Assembly: GCF_901933205.1 (NCBI RefSeq)
Contig: NC_044571.1
Location: forward strand, 73,967,689 to 74,031,688
Origin: Camarhynchus parvulus
Taxonomy: Eukaryota > Chordata > Aves > Passeriformes > Thraupidae
Reading direction: 5' to 3'
DNA length: 64,000 bases
A program made the position numbers and the translations under genes. The notes under the pieces were generated by a model that was not told where the DNA came from, made no database searches, and saw only the letters and a list, made by a program, of their open reading frames with translations. How positions within the stretch are numbered: the stretch's first letter is position 1; each line of letters opens with the position of its first letter. Shown here piece by piece: positions 1 through 11,875 of this stretch.

Positions 1-1014
1 TTTATGTTCTCTTCATGAGAATCTTCACACTTCCTTTGAAAGTTACCTTTCCATCTAAGCAAGGCTTTCAGTATTTCTACTTTGAGTTTTCTGTCATTAT
101 GCAGTCTAAATAAAATTCATCTTTGAAAAATTTCTTTCAGATAGAGCTTTACTGCCAAGAAAGAGAGTATAATTTTCACTTTCCTCTTGGGAGATTGTGC
201 AGCAGAAAGGTTGTTTTGAAGTGCACGAAACCTGCTCTTTGTGCTGGATAATTTTGCACCCTCCAGTGGCTGTGAAGCTTCTTTTTTAGTCCTGAATTCC
301 CTGAAGTAGACAGAACACACTGTTGCAGGAAGCAAAATGTTCAGATTCTGAAAGCCATCTGTGTGCTTTTTTCCTAAAATCAAATAATCCACAGCTGTTT
401 CCAAAAGGATATATTCCATTAACTCTCTGGTTTTATGAAAATTTTCTTCTTCTTTCCACTGTACTCTACCACTGCTGGGGGAAAAAAAATGTAAATCTCT
501 CGTGACATTCTGTTTATGTTTAATAACTGCCATAGGCAGGCAGGAGTCCTGCAGCATTTTCTTGTCACCTTTGGCAAGTTTTGTAGTATCACAGAAAAAT
601 GGCCCTTGGGAATTAAAAATAATGAGCTGTGATTCCAGGTCTGCATCTCTTCCTTCTGTTGGACAACCTTTCTTGAGAGGATAAAGTGCTGGCACCATTT
701 GTGTATTTTTTCCAAGGCAGACATCAGCAAGAGGTAGTAAATTTCTGAGTACCTCAGTGGTTACCTGGGATACTTGATCAAAGTATCCCTGCTTGATACT
801 TTTGTCCATATGTGGAAAGAAATATCTTTCAAATGTCCACCATTATCCTCTGGAAGAGACCCTGATATGTGACTGCAGAACTGTAGATGTATTTTGAGCA
901 AGACCCCTTATCTCTCTTGAATTCAGTTTTTACATTGAACAATTTACCTTTTGTCCTCTGAGAAGCCACCAAAGGCAGTGCTACCCATGCAGGCAGGAAA
1001 TCCTCAGCCTTCAA
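1..1014 (-). pseudogene. Unidentified coding-like sequence, probably decayed, running off the left edge
   Basis: Read on the minus strand, 1014 to 832 is open (about 61 codons, including AEDFLPAWVALPL and YIYSSAVTYQGLFQ). A one-base shift near 835 then joins it to a second open stretch from 842 to 120 (from ERYFFPHMDK to KLYLKEIFQR, with a 230-codon ATG-started core at 809-117). After a single TGA at 119-117 the same frame stays open to base 1 (ILFRLHNDRKLKVEILKALL and onward). About 330 codons with only two lesions is far longer than expected by chance in AT-rich DNA, and the composition is protein-like, with no low-complexity bias. I do not recognise the protein and see no catalytic motif, signal peptide or membrane segment. 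It could be a unitary pseudogene, a retrocopy, or a long exon of a fast-evolving gene with sequence errors; the TGA is compatible with CpG decay of an arginine codon. The weak Kozak context at 809 and the open frame upstream argue that 809 is not a true start. Confidence 0.4.
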
Positions 1015-1141
1015 TTCTTCTGTAATGCATCAGAATTTACTTGGAACTTACTTCTGCAGTTTCACTGAGAAATGTTTCAAAAAGTGTAGGGTTTTTGCTG
1101 CTCAGCAGTGAGATGCAATGAGTAGAATACTCAGTAGAATC

Positions 1142-3288
1142 TCAGCTTAAGTTTGGGGCGGGGTGATTTGCCACCAGTATGGGGAAGGTGTCTGAACTCC
1201 TGTTACAGTCAGTATAGTGAGCAAAGCTGAGAGTGATTCAGTCTCCTCAGAGTGGGTGGTGTTCTTGGGATGAGTCAGTGGACTCCAAGCCTGTCCTGTC
1301 CTGCCTGGCTCTCCATGGGCTGTGATGGGAGCTTGGACACCTGCCTCACACAGAGGCACCTACATTGTAGAAACCCAAATCCAAGAAGGGTGGATTGTAG
1401 CCTGTGTTTTTATGTAGAAAATCACTGTCATTAATTTTTACTCTTATATAGGAGTTACATCCTTTAGAATGTAACTTCTCTCCTGGGAGTCTTGCAGCAG
1501 CCATCAGAACACTATTAAATTTTCTTGCTCTGAGACATTAGGCAAATTGTGTCTTATTAAAGGTGGGAAAGTTTAATATGTTTCACAAATTGAATGTTAG
1601 ATGTTTGGTAATTTATTTTAATGTTCTAATGAGGGATGAGGTATGTAGGGAGAACTGAGCGCTCCTCTGTCTAGAGCCACAGGATTTTAACTGAGGCCAG
1701 TCCCCAGAAAATGAGGGTGTTTTCATATAAACCCGTAGTTATATTTCAGAAGTCAAAGGAATTGGACGAGGTCTCAGAGGACTTGCAGAAGAAAAATGTT
1801 TTTCTAAAATCAGACTAAAGAGAACCTAGGGACCTGCACTCTTTTAACCCATACCTTGGAACTGGGAAAAAAGCAAGTAAACCTCTAATGGTTGATGTAT
1901 ATAGGTAAGAAAAAAACAAACAAAAAGGATTTTGAAAATTCCTCAAGACTGTTTTTTGTTTGAATGGCCTACAGAGAAAGCAGTAGATATGACACATTTG
2001 GAATTTTTATGATTCTGTTACTCATGTGTGATACTTCCATAATCAACCTAGGAGGATAATGAAGCTCTGGAAATGTTGGTACATTCCACTATTCAATTCA
2101 CATCTTTGGATAGCACTGTGATCCAGATGATCAGTGTGATGCTGTTAAATGTCATGTGGTTGTTAGGTTTAGGAAATATGTTTTTTATAGCTTTAGCACA
2201 ATCCTGAAAATGTGAAGAACAACAAGGAGGTTATTTTGGCAGAATGGGAATTACTTTCAGTTTGTACTCGAATCCACAATCAAGATGAAGGACCTCTTAA
2301 AAACATTTTGCTCAAGATGAAATGAGGCATTGTAGCAACACGTGAGGCTTCTGAAGTGTAGTTTTGCTGCCTTTCACATAAAAACAAGATGTTAAAATAG
2401 AAGAGGTGATAGAAAATAATGAAGGATGTAGTTTGGACAGAAGCTGTCAGATGCCTCTTCTTATTGTCTCCCTGCCCTTAATGAAAAGAATATGATTTTT
2501 TTTCCTTTCCCCAATTAGGTCAAATTTAAACATACCAATTGTGTTCTGCTTGGTTCAAGTTCTCAAGTCCTTGTTGCACAAATGGTGGTACATATTCCCC
2601 TAGGCCACATCAGTAGCCTCTCCCTCTGACTGGATAAGCCCCTGTGTTTAATTTTTTCTGACTTTTATGAACCATTTTATTTAATGATTTCAGTTGTTTG
2701 GGTTTTTTTTTTGCTTTCCCTGGGACAGGCCCTTGAACAGGTGAGATGTCTTGCTTCACACCATTGTGGATAATATGGCATTTTCAATCAAGTAATCAGA
2801 AATCCCAGGGGCACAATAGCTCTGGTCTCTGTACCTGTTCTGAGCACAGCAAAAAAGAGGAGTTGCTGGTGTGGAGCTCTGGGCTCTTATGCTGTCAGTG
2901 AACCTGTTATTTCAGATAGGATATGTGTCTTTGGAAGATCTAGTGTTCCTTGTGGCTCATATTTCTGGATGTGCTGCAGGAGCATCAGGAAATGGAAAAT
3001 TTAGTAAAAGCAACATACAGCTGTAAAGGTCAAAAGTTTGATTACGAATTCATGACAGCTTACATTTGCAAAATGGTCTCTATTTTTTAAAAATTATTGC
3101 TTGAGGGGCTGGGAAGAGTCCCTGGCTCCGGACTAAACAGCCCACAAAGTGGCATCTGTCCTCCAAAGTTCCCCAAGCAAAGAGTAGCACAGATATTTCC
3201 CTTAGCTTGAGAAGATTATATGACTGTTTTGTGGATCTTGACTGCCACTGTGATTGCATTTGCAACAGAAGAAGTTTCCTCTATCCTT
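1142..3288. other. Gene-free stretch
   Basis: No coding region, RNA gene or recognisable repeat can be supported here. Open frames are all short (about 70 codons or less) and none shows a domain or splice-site-bounded exon. The sequence is AT-rich unique DNA. Confidence 0.5.
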
Positions 3289-3289
3289 G

Positions 3290-3352
3290 TGTTTTGTTGT
3301 TTTGTTTTGTTTGGTTTGGTTTTGTTTTGTTTGGTTTTGTTTTTTTTAATAA
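3290..3352 (+). repeat. TTTTG/TTTGG low-complexity tract
   Basis: About 60 bases built from T runs separated by single or paired G, ending in a run of eight T. It is a degenerate simple repeat. Read on the minus strand it is an A/C-rich tract of the kind left by a retroposon tail, but no adjoining element is recognisable. Confidence 0.7.
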
Positions 3353-3487
3353 CTTTATTCTGGTGGAATGGCTCAAGACTTTAGGAATGATATGCAGTGG
3401 TGTTTCTGACTTTGCTCATTCCTGGTAATATCGATTTCAGACCTCTAACTCAGTTTTCTGTTAGCATGATGAGTTTATTGTCTAATA

Positions 3488-5420
3488 GCTATTTCTTTGC
3501 TGAAACAAAAGTTATTTGAAGAACAGAACAGAGAAAATAATACACTATTTGATTACTACTTGGGTCTCCAAGAGGATGAGACAAGAAATGCTGTGATTAT
3601 ACAGAGCAAGAGCAGTTTCTATGCCAAACACATCATAATCTATGGGAAAGATTCGCAGCCTGTTATTGAGAGATGGGAAACTGAGGTACAAAAAGATATC
3701 TTTTCCTCTTATGCTACAGCTGTGATACTTGTATTCAACATGTTTGTTGTGTACTTTCAAGTCTTTCACATTTGATCTGATGTGTACATAACAACTTTTA
3801 ACTACCTGTATCAAAAGCTTTATACCTCGGAATTATATTTCCTCCTTTGGTGAGACAGAGACAATTGGAACTCAAGCCAACACAATCCAGTTAATAAAAA
3901 AGCAACTTTAGTTGCTGATAAATGGACCAGTCAAAAACCTACAAACCTACTCCGGCACAGCCTTGAAGGCATCAGCCTCAGCTTTGTCACTGATAGAGAG
4001 AGAAAACATGATTATTGCCAGTGTGTTCAGAATTTGAGGGGGATTTTGAGTGTATGTGAAGCTTATTATGGAATTTCAGAAGAGGTTTGTGGGATTATGT
4101 AAAATTTATTACAGGAAGTTTAGGGGAAGGAAAGGGATCAGGGTAAATGGGTGAGAAGCATGAAGCAATGATAAAGAGGGATATAAATGGCTCAACACAC
4201 TGAACCCAGCGCCTGCCCAGCATTCCTGTCCTATCTTTGTATTAAATCCTTTCCCCAAACCATTCTTTCTTGGTAATCTTCCTGGGCTGTTTGTGAGAAC
4301 TGTGAGGTCCAAGTGTCAGCATCTGGAGAAGGACTGAGGAGATCCAGTTGTCAGCATCTGTGTTTGAGATACCTAAATGCCAGTAACTGGAAAAATCTGT
4401 GTCCTGCTTCCTACGACTGCTAACAATAAAAGAAAAGAAAAGTTGTGTAAAGGTCGTGTCTCATTTCCGTGAGCTACGGAAAACATGCTTTCCTAAAACT
4501 CCCACAGCACCAAATGTAATGACTCATTGCCTCTGTTTATTCCTTAATTACAAAGTTCCTATGTGGGGGTCTCAATTTACGACAACATGTCTCACTGGCA
4601 TGACTTTGATAATGACTCTGCTCCGTGGCATGTTTGAGCTCAAGCATGGAATTAGGCTGAGGGAAAAATGTTTCCAGTGGGGTTTCCAGTGATGGATGCC
4701 TCCACCATCCCCAGCTCCAGCACCTACTGACTCAGAGCTGAAGAGAAAATGACAAGAAAATTCAGAGGGAACTGCTGTACCTGCCAAGAAAGTGAAGCAA
4801 GAAAACGGTAAGATTTAAGGGAGAAATCGGTGATTTATGTGGTGGTACAGGCTGAGCCACATAAAGAAAATGACCACTTCCAGGTTCATATTCCATCATT
4901 ATGCACTTCCCACAGTGCTGCTGGACCCAGACTTGAAAATGATACTGTTTTACTCTGTAATTTGGATGCCAGAAGGAATTGTAGTTATCCAGTTGACTGA
5001 TGTCCAGCTTTTATCTGAAATTTGCTAATAAAATACTCTTGTTTTCCTGACTGCCTGTAGTCTGCTAATGCCTGCTCCTACCTGTGGCAGAACTTTGATT
5101 AATGGCACTGGTGGTGATAATGCTTCTGTGCTAGGAAGTCCTGCCAACATGAAGAGAAGCGAATCCCAAAAGAGAGACAGACACAAAAGGGGAATCTGCT
5201 CCAGGCATGCTGGCACAGTTGATCAGAGGGGACGAAGGAGAAACTCTGCTGGCCCTGAAAATATGCTGGGTGCGGATGCTAAGGGTGCTTGGAGAAAGTA
5301 CAAAAACGGGTTTTGAAAATAACAAGGAAAACAAAACATTGGAAGAGCAATTGAGAGAAGAAGCATGGAGCAAATATTTTCCCTCTTATTTTCACCCCAA
5401 TCAATATGAAAATTAGGAGA
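3488..5420 (+). other. Weak coding-like islands, no gene model
   Basis: Three plus-strand stretches have protein-like composition. 3497-3775 reads KLFEEQNRENNTLFDYYLG and onward. 4696-4807 reads MPPPSPAPAPTDSELKRK, then TGA at 4750-4752, then QENSEGTAVPAKKVKQEN in the same frame, followed at once by a plausible GTAAGA donor at 4808. In 5068-5416 two overlapping frames end in FENNKENKTLEEQLREEAW and onward. No gene model with consistent phases can be built, and an in-frame TGA at 4690 blocks a simple exon at 4690. They may be remnants of one retrocopy or of several exons, or chance. No identity is proposed. Confidence 0.2.
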
Positions 5421-5429
5421 GACAAAACT

Positions 5430-6780
5430 GTTTTCAAGAGGTCTGAGTCATCTCTTCTAATGTGGGGGAGAAGTATTCTGCACAGTCCTCTCTCCTCTTC
5501 AGGGTCTGCTTCTGGGAATCAGTCTGCCTATCTGAGGTGGCTTTAGGCCCTGCAGAGAAAATTGGAATTGCATTACATCTACTTGCTGCCTTAGTGCAAG
5601 CAGAAAGAAGTGTGTTGGGGGTAGTTGCTGAGCTTGCAAGCACCCACTTTTGATGATTTTGGTTTCAAAGCTGGCATGTATTACCACTGAATAATTAAAG
5701 TTTATCCTAATTAATCTGGACCTGCAGATCATAGTGTCTCTGAAATACATTTTCTCCATTAATTAGTGATTTTAACAGTGTGGTTAGGTACAAAAAAGTC
5801 TGCACTTCCCTGGCAGGGGATTTGGTCTTGCTTACTTTAATGTGTTTTTCTGAAAGAAAATAAAATCTGATTTTTTAAAAAAAAATCTTCATTGGCCAAT
5901 CGTTCTTTGTGAAACTAAAAGAAGTTTCTTTAGATGTTTAAATTGAGGATACAGGAAGAAATAACTGAAACACATCCAACCTGAGGAGCTGGAGATGACT
6001 TTTTCACCAGCCTTTTAACCAAACTGGTATGGGTTGCCTGACACATCGGCTACAGGTCAGAAACAAAGATTTCCTGGCAAGTCCAGGGACAATACTGGCT
6101 CTTGATTTGCTTTTTCTGTGCTGTCAGGACATCACCCAACAAGGACTTGTGCTTATTTATTAATTATGTTTTTCTATTGAGGAACCTCAGCACAATTTGA
6201 CCCCTAGCAAAATTTATTCCTCCTGTGCAAAGGAATGACTCAGGTTTTTGTAGCTGTTGGGCCTGACTAAAAGTATATTACTCACTTTGTATGAAAATTA
6301 ATGCTGGAGACGTATGACACCGTAATGGCTGCTCTGCAGCCAATTTTGTGGTCTTTGTCTCTCTCTACCATTTTAATCTTGTATTTTTTGAGGGATTTCC
6401 AACTCACTTATTGAAATTTGCATCAACTTAATGTTCAACCTTCAAGACGTTGCCTAATTTTCTTAGAAATATTATCCAGGAGTATAAAAGATGCAGATTC
6501 CTTAGTTAAAGGCAGGTTCTTCTGAGACACAACATTTCCTCCTCTTGGCATTATCTGAGTTTGCATGAAAAGCCTTGGGGAAGGGGGCAAACCCTTTGCT
6601 GCAGGGTCTAGATGTCCTCTTACAGTAAACACCCTATGTACAAAATAAGATTACGCTCGGCCCAAACAGCTTAAAGCCCAAAGAAAACGAGGCCCAAACT
6701 GATGAAAGAAGTTGGGGAAAACTGACATTTATGGATAGCAGGACAAATGCTTCCTGCCCAGCTGTGGATCTTAAGTCAGA
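5430..6780. other. Gene-free stretch
   Basis: AT-rich unique sequence. No open frame longer than about 90 codons, no recognised repeat and no splice-bounded coding segment was found. Confidence 0.5.
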
Positions 6781-6873
6781 CTGGGTGCTGGGCCATCTTG
6801 TCTACACGATGATTTTGCCAAGAAAGGTGATCCTCGAGGTCCTTTCCAACCTGGTGTTCTGCGATTTTATGAC
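6781..6873 (+). mobile_element. CR1 LINE 3' end fragment
   Basis: The block matches the 3' untranslated end of avian CR1 retrotransposons: a 'gtgctgggccatcttgtcta' segment, then 'gatcctcgaggtcctttcca' and 'acctggtgttctgcgatttt', finishing in a degenerate copy of the CR1 terminal octamer (ATTCTATG type). CR1 copies are usually 5'-truncated, as here. The identification is from memory of the consensus; no search was run. Confidence 0.8.
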
Positions 6874-6879
6874 TTTTCA

Positions 6880-9800
6880 GCCCAAGAAAATTACACTAAC
6901 ACTGGAATGGTTTTATGTTCTTTCTTCCTAATGCAGTTACTGGGACATGGCATCTGAAACTGCTACAAGGAGCAGAAAGAAAGATCTGTAATAAAGGCAT
7001 CATTGAGGTTTTAAATGGGTTCTGTACCAAAGTGGAAGACACAAGATGACACTAAGTACTTTTTAGACCTATTACCTTATTACACATGACAGAGGGGCAT
7101 TTAGATAAAGCTGTATAAGCAGACAATCAATATTTAGAGAAGAAGGGCAAGTGGGTTCTTGGACAGTAGTTGTTTTTTGCCAGACCATTGTAATGGAATG
7201 GCAAAAAATACCTGCATAATGAGACTCTGGTAGATGCAGTACAAGGGTACAAATACAAGGCACAGATATTAGCAAGATGATGAAATTGTTCTTGTAAAAC
7301 CAGATGTGAGACTTGAAAGCACCATGAGAACAGCAAATGGTGCTGTTCATATAATCAATTTTCTGCTTTTTTTTACTATAGTTGAAAATAATTCCAGAGA
7401 GAAGAAGAATGAGAGGAGATTTTTTCCCCTTCTATTAAGATACTCCCTGCAAACACTGTGGTGAAGCTGAGCAGAAGAAGGAAATCTCCAATACATCAGT
7501 AAGTGTTAGAAATTGTGTATCTGAGCTCATGGCTGAGGATGAATGTTATTTTTGCTAGAAAATCAAAGAGAGGATATAAAATATCAACTGATAGAAAAGA
7601 AAAAAAGGAAAAACATTAATACCAAAGAAATGACAGCTAACACTGGTTTGCATCAGTAGAGATTACAGCCCTTCTTTTACTAATGGACTTTCCAGAGGTA
7701 AAGAGTTACATCAATTAATCTTGAAATGACACTTGCCAAAGAGGATAGTGTCCATTATAATCTCATTTAACAAACTGCTAGGCCACATAAATATGCTTTC
7801 TATCTGAATTATCCACTGGAAACATGTGCTTTAGCAATTCATTAACCTTCCTTCTAATTATGTGGGTATAGGCAGCACTCTGCTATGGCCCTGCAGAACC
7901 ACAGCACAAGAAAATTTGTTCTTTTGCTCAAAGTACATGTTTGTTACTGAAAAGGGGCACAGGAAGGTCAGAGGGATGTACCCTTCCTTGGATTTACTGG
8001 AATTGTTACTTGTTCAGAATTAGCCATTACTTCAGTACAGATTTTATTACAGGTCAAAGACACACTTGTGGAAGCAAAACCAAATCTCCTACTAAAATAA
8101 AAAATAAGAGATAAAATCAGATACAGTATTTCTACTTCAAGGAAAATATAAATAAGTACTTCATTAAAGATGTTCTAGAGGAAATAAACTGGCTTGGAAG
8201 AGTTCTGAACTTTGGGGACATTTGCTCAGTGTGGAGCCAAGTTCAACTTTTGCAGTTTTTCTGAAGGGAATGTGGTGGTCTCAGAGGATGAGAATGCTGA
8301 TAAGCACCAGAGATCTCCTAGGCTGCAACATCTCATATGCAATTTAGAGTGGAGTCCAGCCCTTGCTGCTTTTAGGGAAGAAACAAACTTCCCAGGAGAC
8401 TTTTGGGGCTGACCTCTGTTACAGAGGTAGTGTGTTTGAAATGCTCAGTGCCTGGAGGTGAGTTCCTGATGTATGACATGAACATTTTTCAAAGCTTTGA
8501 ATACTGCATTTTCCCAGGTTTAGTATTCATTATTTCAGCTGTGTCATGTGACAGCAATGTCCAAAGGCTGCTAATGCACCAGGACAACCAAACCTTGGAA
8601 TGAGAATGGGGAAGATCCAAACGTTCTGTGTCTTCTTTCAATGCTCTTGGGAAAAACAACAGGAAGATATCCAAGGTGTTTTTCATCCTTCTCTAATTAA
8701 TTACTCACATTTATTCTCTCACTCCAGGAAGGGTGCTGCAGGTGTTGTGACAGCTGGGGGACAGGATTGTGCGTTCTAAGAGTGCACTGTCACCTCACGT
8801 AGCACGTGAAGAGGATGCCTGCTGATGTGCGTGCTTGAGTTGCAGGAAAGATTAGAGCAGGGACCTTCCTTCTGCTCCCTGGTTGCACAAAGGCAAATGC
8901 CACAGGAGCCCTGGTCCATTACTGTGGTTTTTATGAATGAAGTCTGCCACCAGAACAGACAGTAAAAGTGAGACAGAGCCCCTCTGATAGAACAGGGGCT
9001 ATCAGCTGTCTCCTTAAGGACAACATGCCAGTATCGTCACAGGAATGCTCCTGTTGGATGCATGTCTGAGCTGTGGAGAGACCCTCACAGTTTGTATTTC
9101 ACTCACTGGAGTGTAAATTACATCGTTGAATTGCCTTTACTACTCGCTGCCTTTCCAAAGATTGTAGCTCAAGGATATCCTCTGATGAACTTTACTGCAG
9201 TGACACTCCATTGGCACTTCTCTGGCTGAAGTCCATATTGGACAAGTAACTAGGACTTTCTGAGGAGGAAAGCTGTTATTTTGGGTAGAACAAGCCCACC
9301 ATCCCTCCCCTTATCCAACAAAATGTGTACAAGGTGAGCCCTGGGAGTTATTTTATTAGTATGCCTCACCCCCCAGATGCTCAAACCCGTCCATATGTGA
9401 GTAACTGGTGTTACTTCATTAACAGCTGCTGCTGCACATCACCTGTGTCTTTTGAAGAAGGGTGGCTGTGAATGTCTTTACACGCAATTTTGAGCACTAT
9501 GCGTGTTCTCCCGGTGCCTGGGGTAAAGTGGGTGCTGCTGGCTGTTTTTCACCACAGATGCCTAAAGGCAAAACATGTATGTAGTGAGGGATTAAACATC
9601 CCAACCAGCTCTTGCTGGTGCATCAGGGTGAGTAATTGCACAAGAAGCAAGATGATTATGGAAGAGCCTTGGATTTCCATCTGGAATTCCATTCACGTGT
9701 TCCTGAGAGAAAAGTGGTCACATGCTGGTGTGAGTGCACAGGAAATGAGCGCTTGACATGAGCCTTGCCACACTTTGTGGTGGGCTGTGACAAGCCCTGA

Positions 9801-11415
9801 GGTTCACTGCTGCAGACTAGTGACACACACAGCAGAAAATCTGATATTAGTCAAATAATGAATTTGAAGGAGTAATGGGCAGGGATATCTCTTCCAGCAT
9901 TTCACTGTTAGATATTCTCTGCCTGGAAAATGAGATATTTATTACTCAAGAGGATCTGCCAGGGCATTTGGATTCAGCCCAATCAAATGTTTTTGTTATG
10001 ATGGGGAGGGCTAAGACCTGAGTGGGAAGACCATGAAATGACTTTAAAGAGTGGTTTTCGTGCAGGAACCTCCCTGTTGACAGAAACTCTTTCATGTTTA
10101 ATGCCATGTAAAGTGCTGTGTACAGCAACTTGCTTAAGTGAATGAATAATGAGTAATATGAAAGTGATATTACAGCACAAATATAACATAAAAACCCTTG
10201 AGACATTAATGACAAGAATTCCACCTTTTTGTTTCAGTGTATTTCAAAGTGCCATAGGGGAACCTTTTTTCCAGAAAAAAAGCTGAGTTATGCATTTACC
10301 TTTCATATCCAATTGTACAGAGAGATTCCTGTAACAAAAATTGAGCTGTCTCCAGAGTGCCTTTATCTCTTAAAATTGGAAATCACCCATAAGGATGTGC
10401 GACCTTGTTGTCAGATCACGTATTCAGTGTTTCTCTTTTGATTTTAAATCTGGTACTCTCCTGATATAACAGGTGGCTCTGTGGGGCTTACCAGTTAGGT
10501 GTGGAATAAGAAAAGCATGTGGAAACTGACCAAACTGGCAATAAAAATATAACTGCTTGGACTTTCAAACACCTGTTTTCAAAAACTTGGCAGAAAGGGT
10601 TAAATATACTTGTAAATGTACCTTTTGTAAGGCTTTTCCTGGCTGCATGCCAAGTGGCAAGTAGTCCCTTTGGATGCCTAAGGGCAGATGATGGTACAGT
10701 TAATGCTTCAGAAACCTCTGGAACATCTGGGATCCCAGCAGGGATTAAGCCTCGGCTCACAGGTGGTACTGAGCAGCATTCACAGTCTTCCTAAGCAAGA
10801 CTTTCTTATCAGAGAGAATACTGCAGCAAACAAATTTCAAATACATGATTATGGGCAACATAATGACCTTTACAGAGCTGAGGATATTCTCCTTCCCCTT
10901 TATGTCTTTCTCAGATTTCTGTGTCCTCTTTGCACTCCTGGGACTGAAGAAAGTGTTTGCTGAAATATTTGCAATTCTCTCTGGAACTCTCCTAATCCTC
11001 ACTGTTTGTTCCTTTCCTTCTTGAGTCCTGCCTGCACATGTGCACCAGAAAGCTGCTCTCCAACCAACCTGTTCCTGCACAATGCCCTGTGAGACCTGGA
11101 TTTGTGGCTAATCCCTGCCCCATACTTGTTATGTCCTCACCCTCAAGGCATTGCCTACAGCCCCAGGCAGCAACACAAAATATGAACTCCAGAGAAGAGC
11201 TGAGCAGGAGGTTTGGATGCTGAAGGAGATGGTGGTGGGTTCAGGAAAAATACCTGTGCAGTGGTACATTTCTGACTGCAATACATGTGATGTACTGCAG
11301 CCTTTGAATGCCTTGGAATGCCTCTTCTGCACAGGGCACCTGGAGATGTGCTGAGAAGACTGGAAGGAGAGGCGTGGAGCTGGGACCACAGGCTGCATGG
11401 TATATTTGAACTCAT
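6880..11415. other. Gene-free stretch
   Basis: No gene or recognisable mobile element was identified. Open frames of up to about 107 codons lie on both strands and overlap one another, with no domain or splice-site support. Confidence 0.5.
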
Positions 11416-11419
11416 TTGT

Positions 11420-11484
11420 GGATGGATGGATGGATGGATGGATGGATGGATGGATGGATGGATGGATGGATGGACGGATGGATG
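11420..11484 (+). repeat. (GGAT)n microsatellite
   Basis: About sixteen tandem GGAT units with one T-to-C change near 11475. It lies about 390 bp beyond the end of the minus-strand VMO1-like gene. It creates artificial serine-isoleucine-histidine-proline and methionine-aspartate-glycine-tryptophan repeats in overlapping open frames. Confidence 0.95.
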
Positions 11485-11825
11485 TCTGACAGTGATCCCT
11501 GAATATCCTAAGCATTATAATGGAAATAGGATTAAGAGTTCCCCTTCCCCTCCCTTGAAACCACAGTTTCTGCCAGGGCAGATGATCCCTCTTCTACTTC
11601 AATGTTCAGCCCTTATAGTCCCACCTCCTGCCTTACCAACAGGTGTGGGAATCCCCCGTGCTCCCTCACAGGAATTTTGTGGGTTATAAATTTGTTAAGA
11701 AGCTTAATCACAATAATTACAAAGACCCTTCTTATGAAGTGCTGTAGCCATGGGACCTGGCTACCCTTGACATAATAAGACATTAAAAAAAGTACACTCC
11801 TCTTGGTGCAAGGACAGATTCAAGG

Positions 11826-11831
11826 TTTAAT
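11826..11831 (-). promoter_or_regulatory. ATTAAA polyadenylation signal of the VMO1-like gene
   Basis: ATTAAA on the minus strand, about 45 bases after the TAA stop at 11876-11878. It is the common variant of AATAAA and lies where a compact 3' UTR would end. No better signal lies closer. Confidence 0.6.
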
Positions 11832-11875
11832 GCTGTGCAGCTTTGTAGATGCTGGCGTAGGGTGGGGAGCCAGGC

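Noticed and set aside
1020..1054. A GTAAGT donor at 1051 (minus strand) after a coding-like KNPTLFETFLSETAE, with a TACAG acceptor at 1020-1024 leading into the left-edge coding-like sequence
   Set aside because: The implied intron is only about 30 bases, too short for a vertebrate intron, and the join is out of frame.
11129..11689. Open frames with repeated serine-isoleucine-histidine-proline or methionine-aspartate-glycine-tryptophan
   Set aside because: They are translations of the GGAT microsatellite at 11420-11484.
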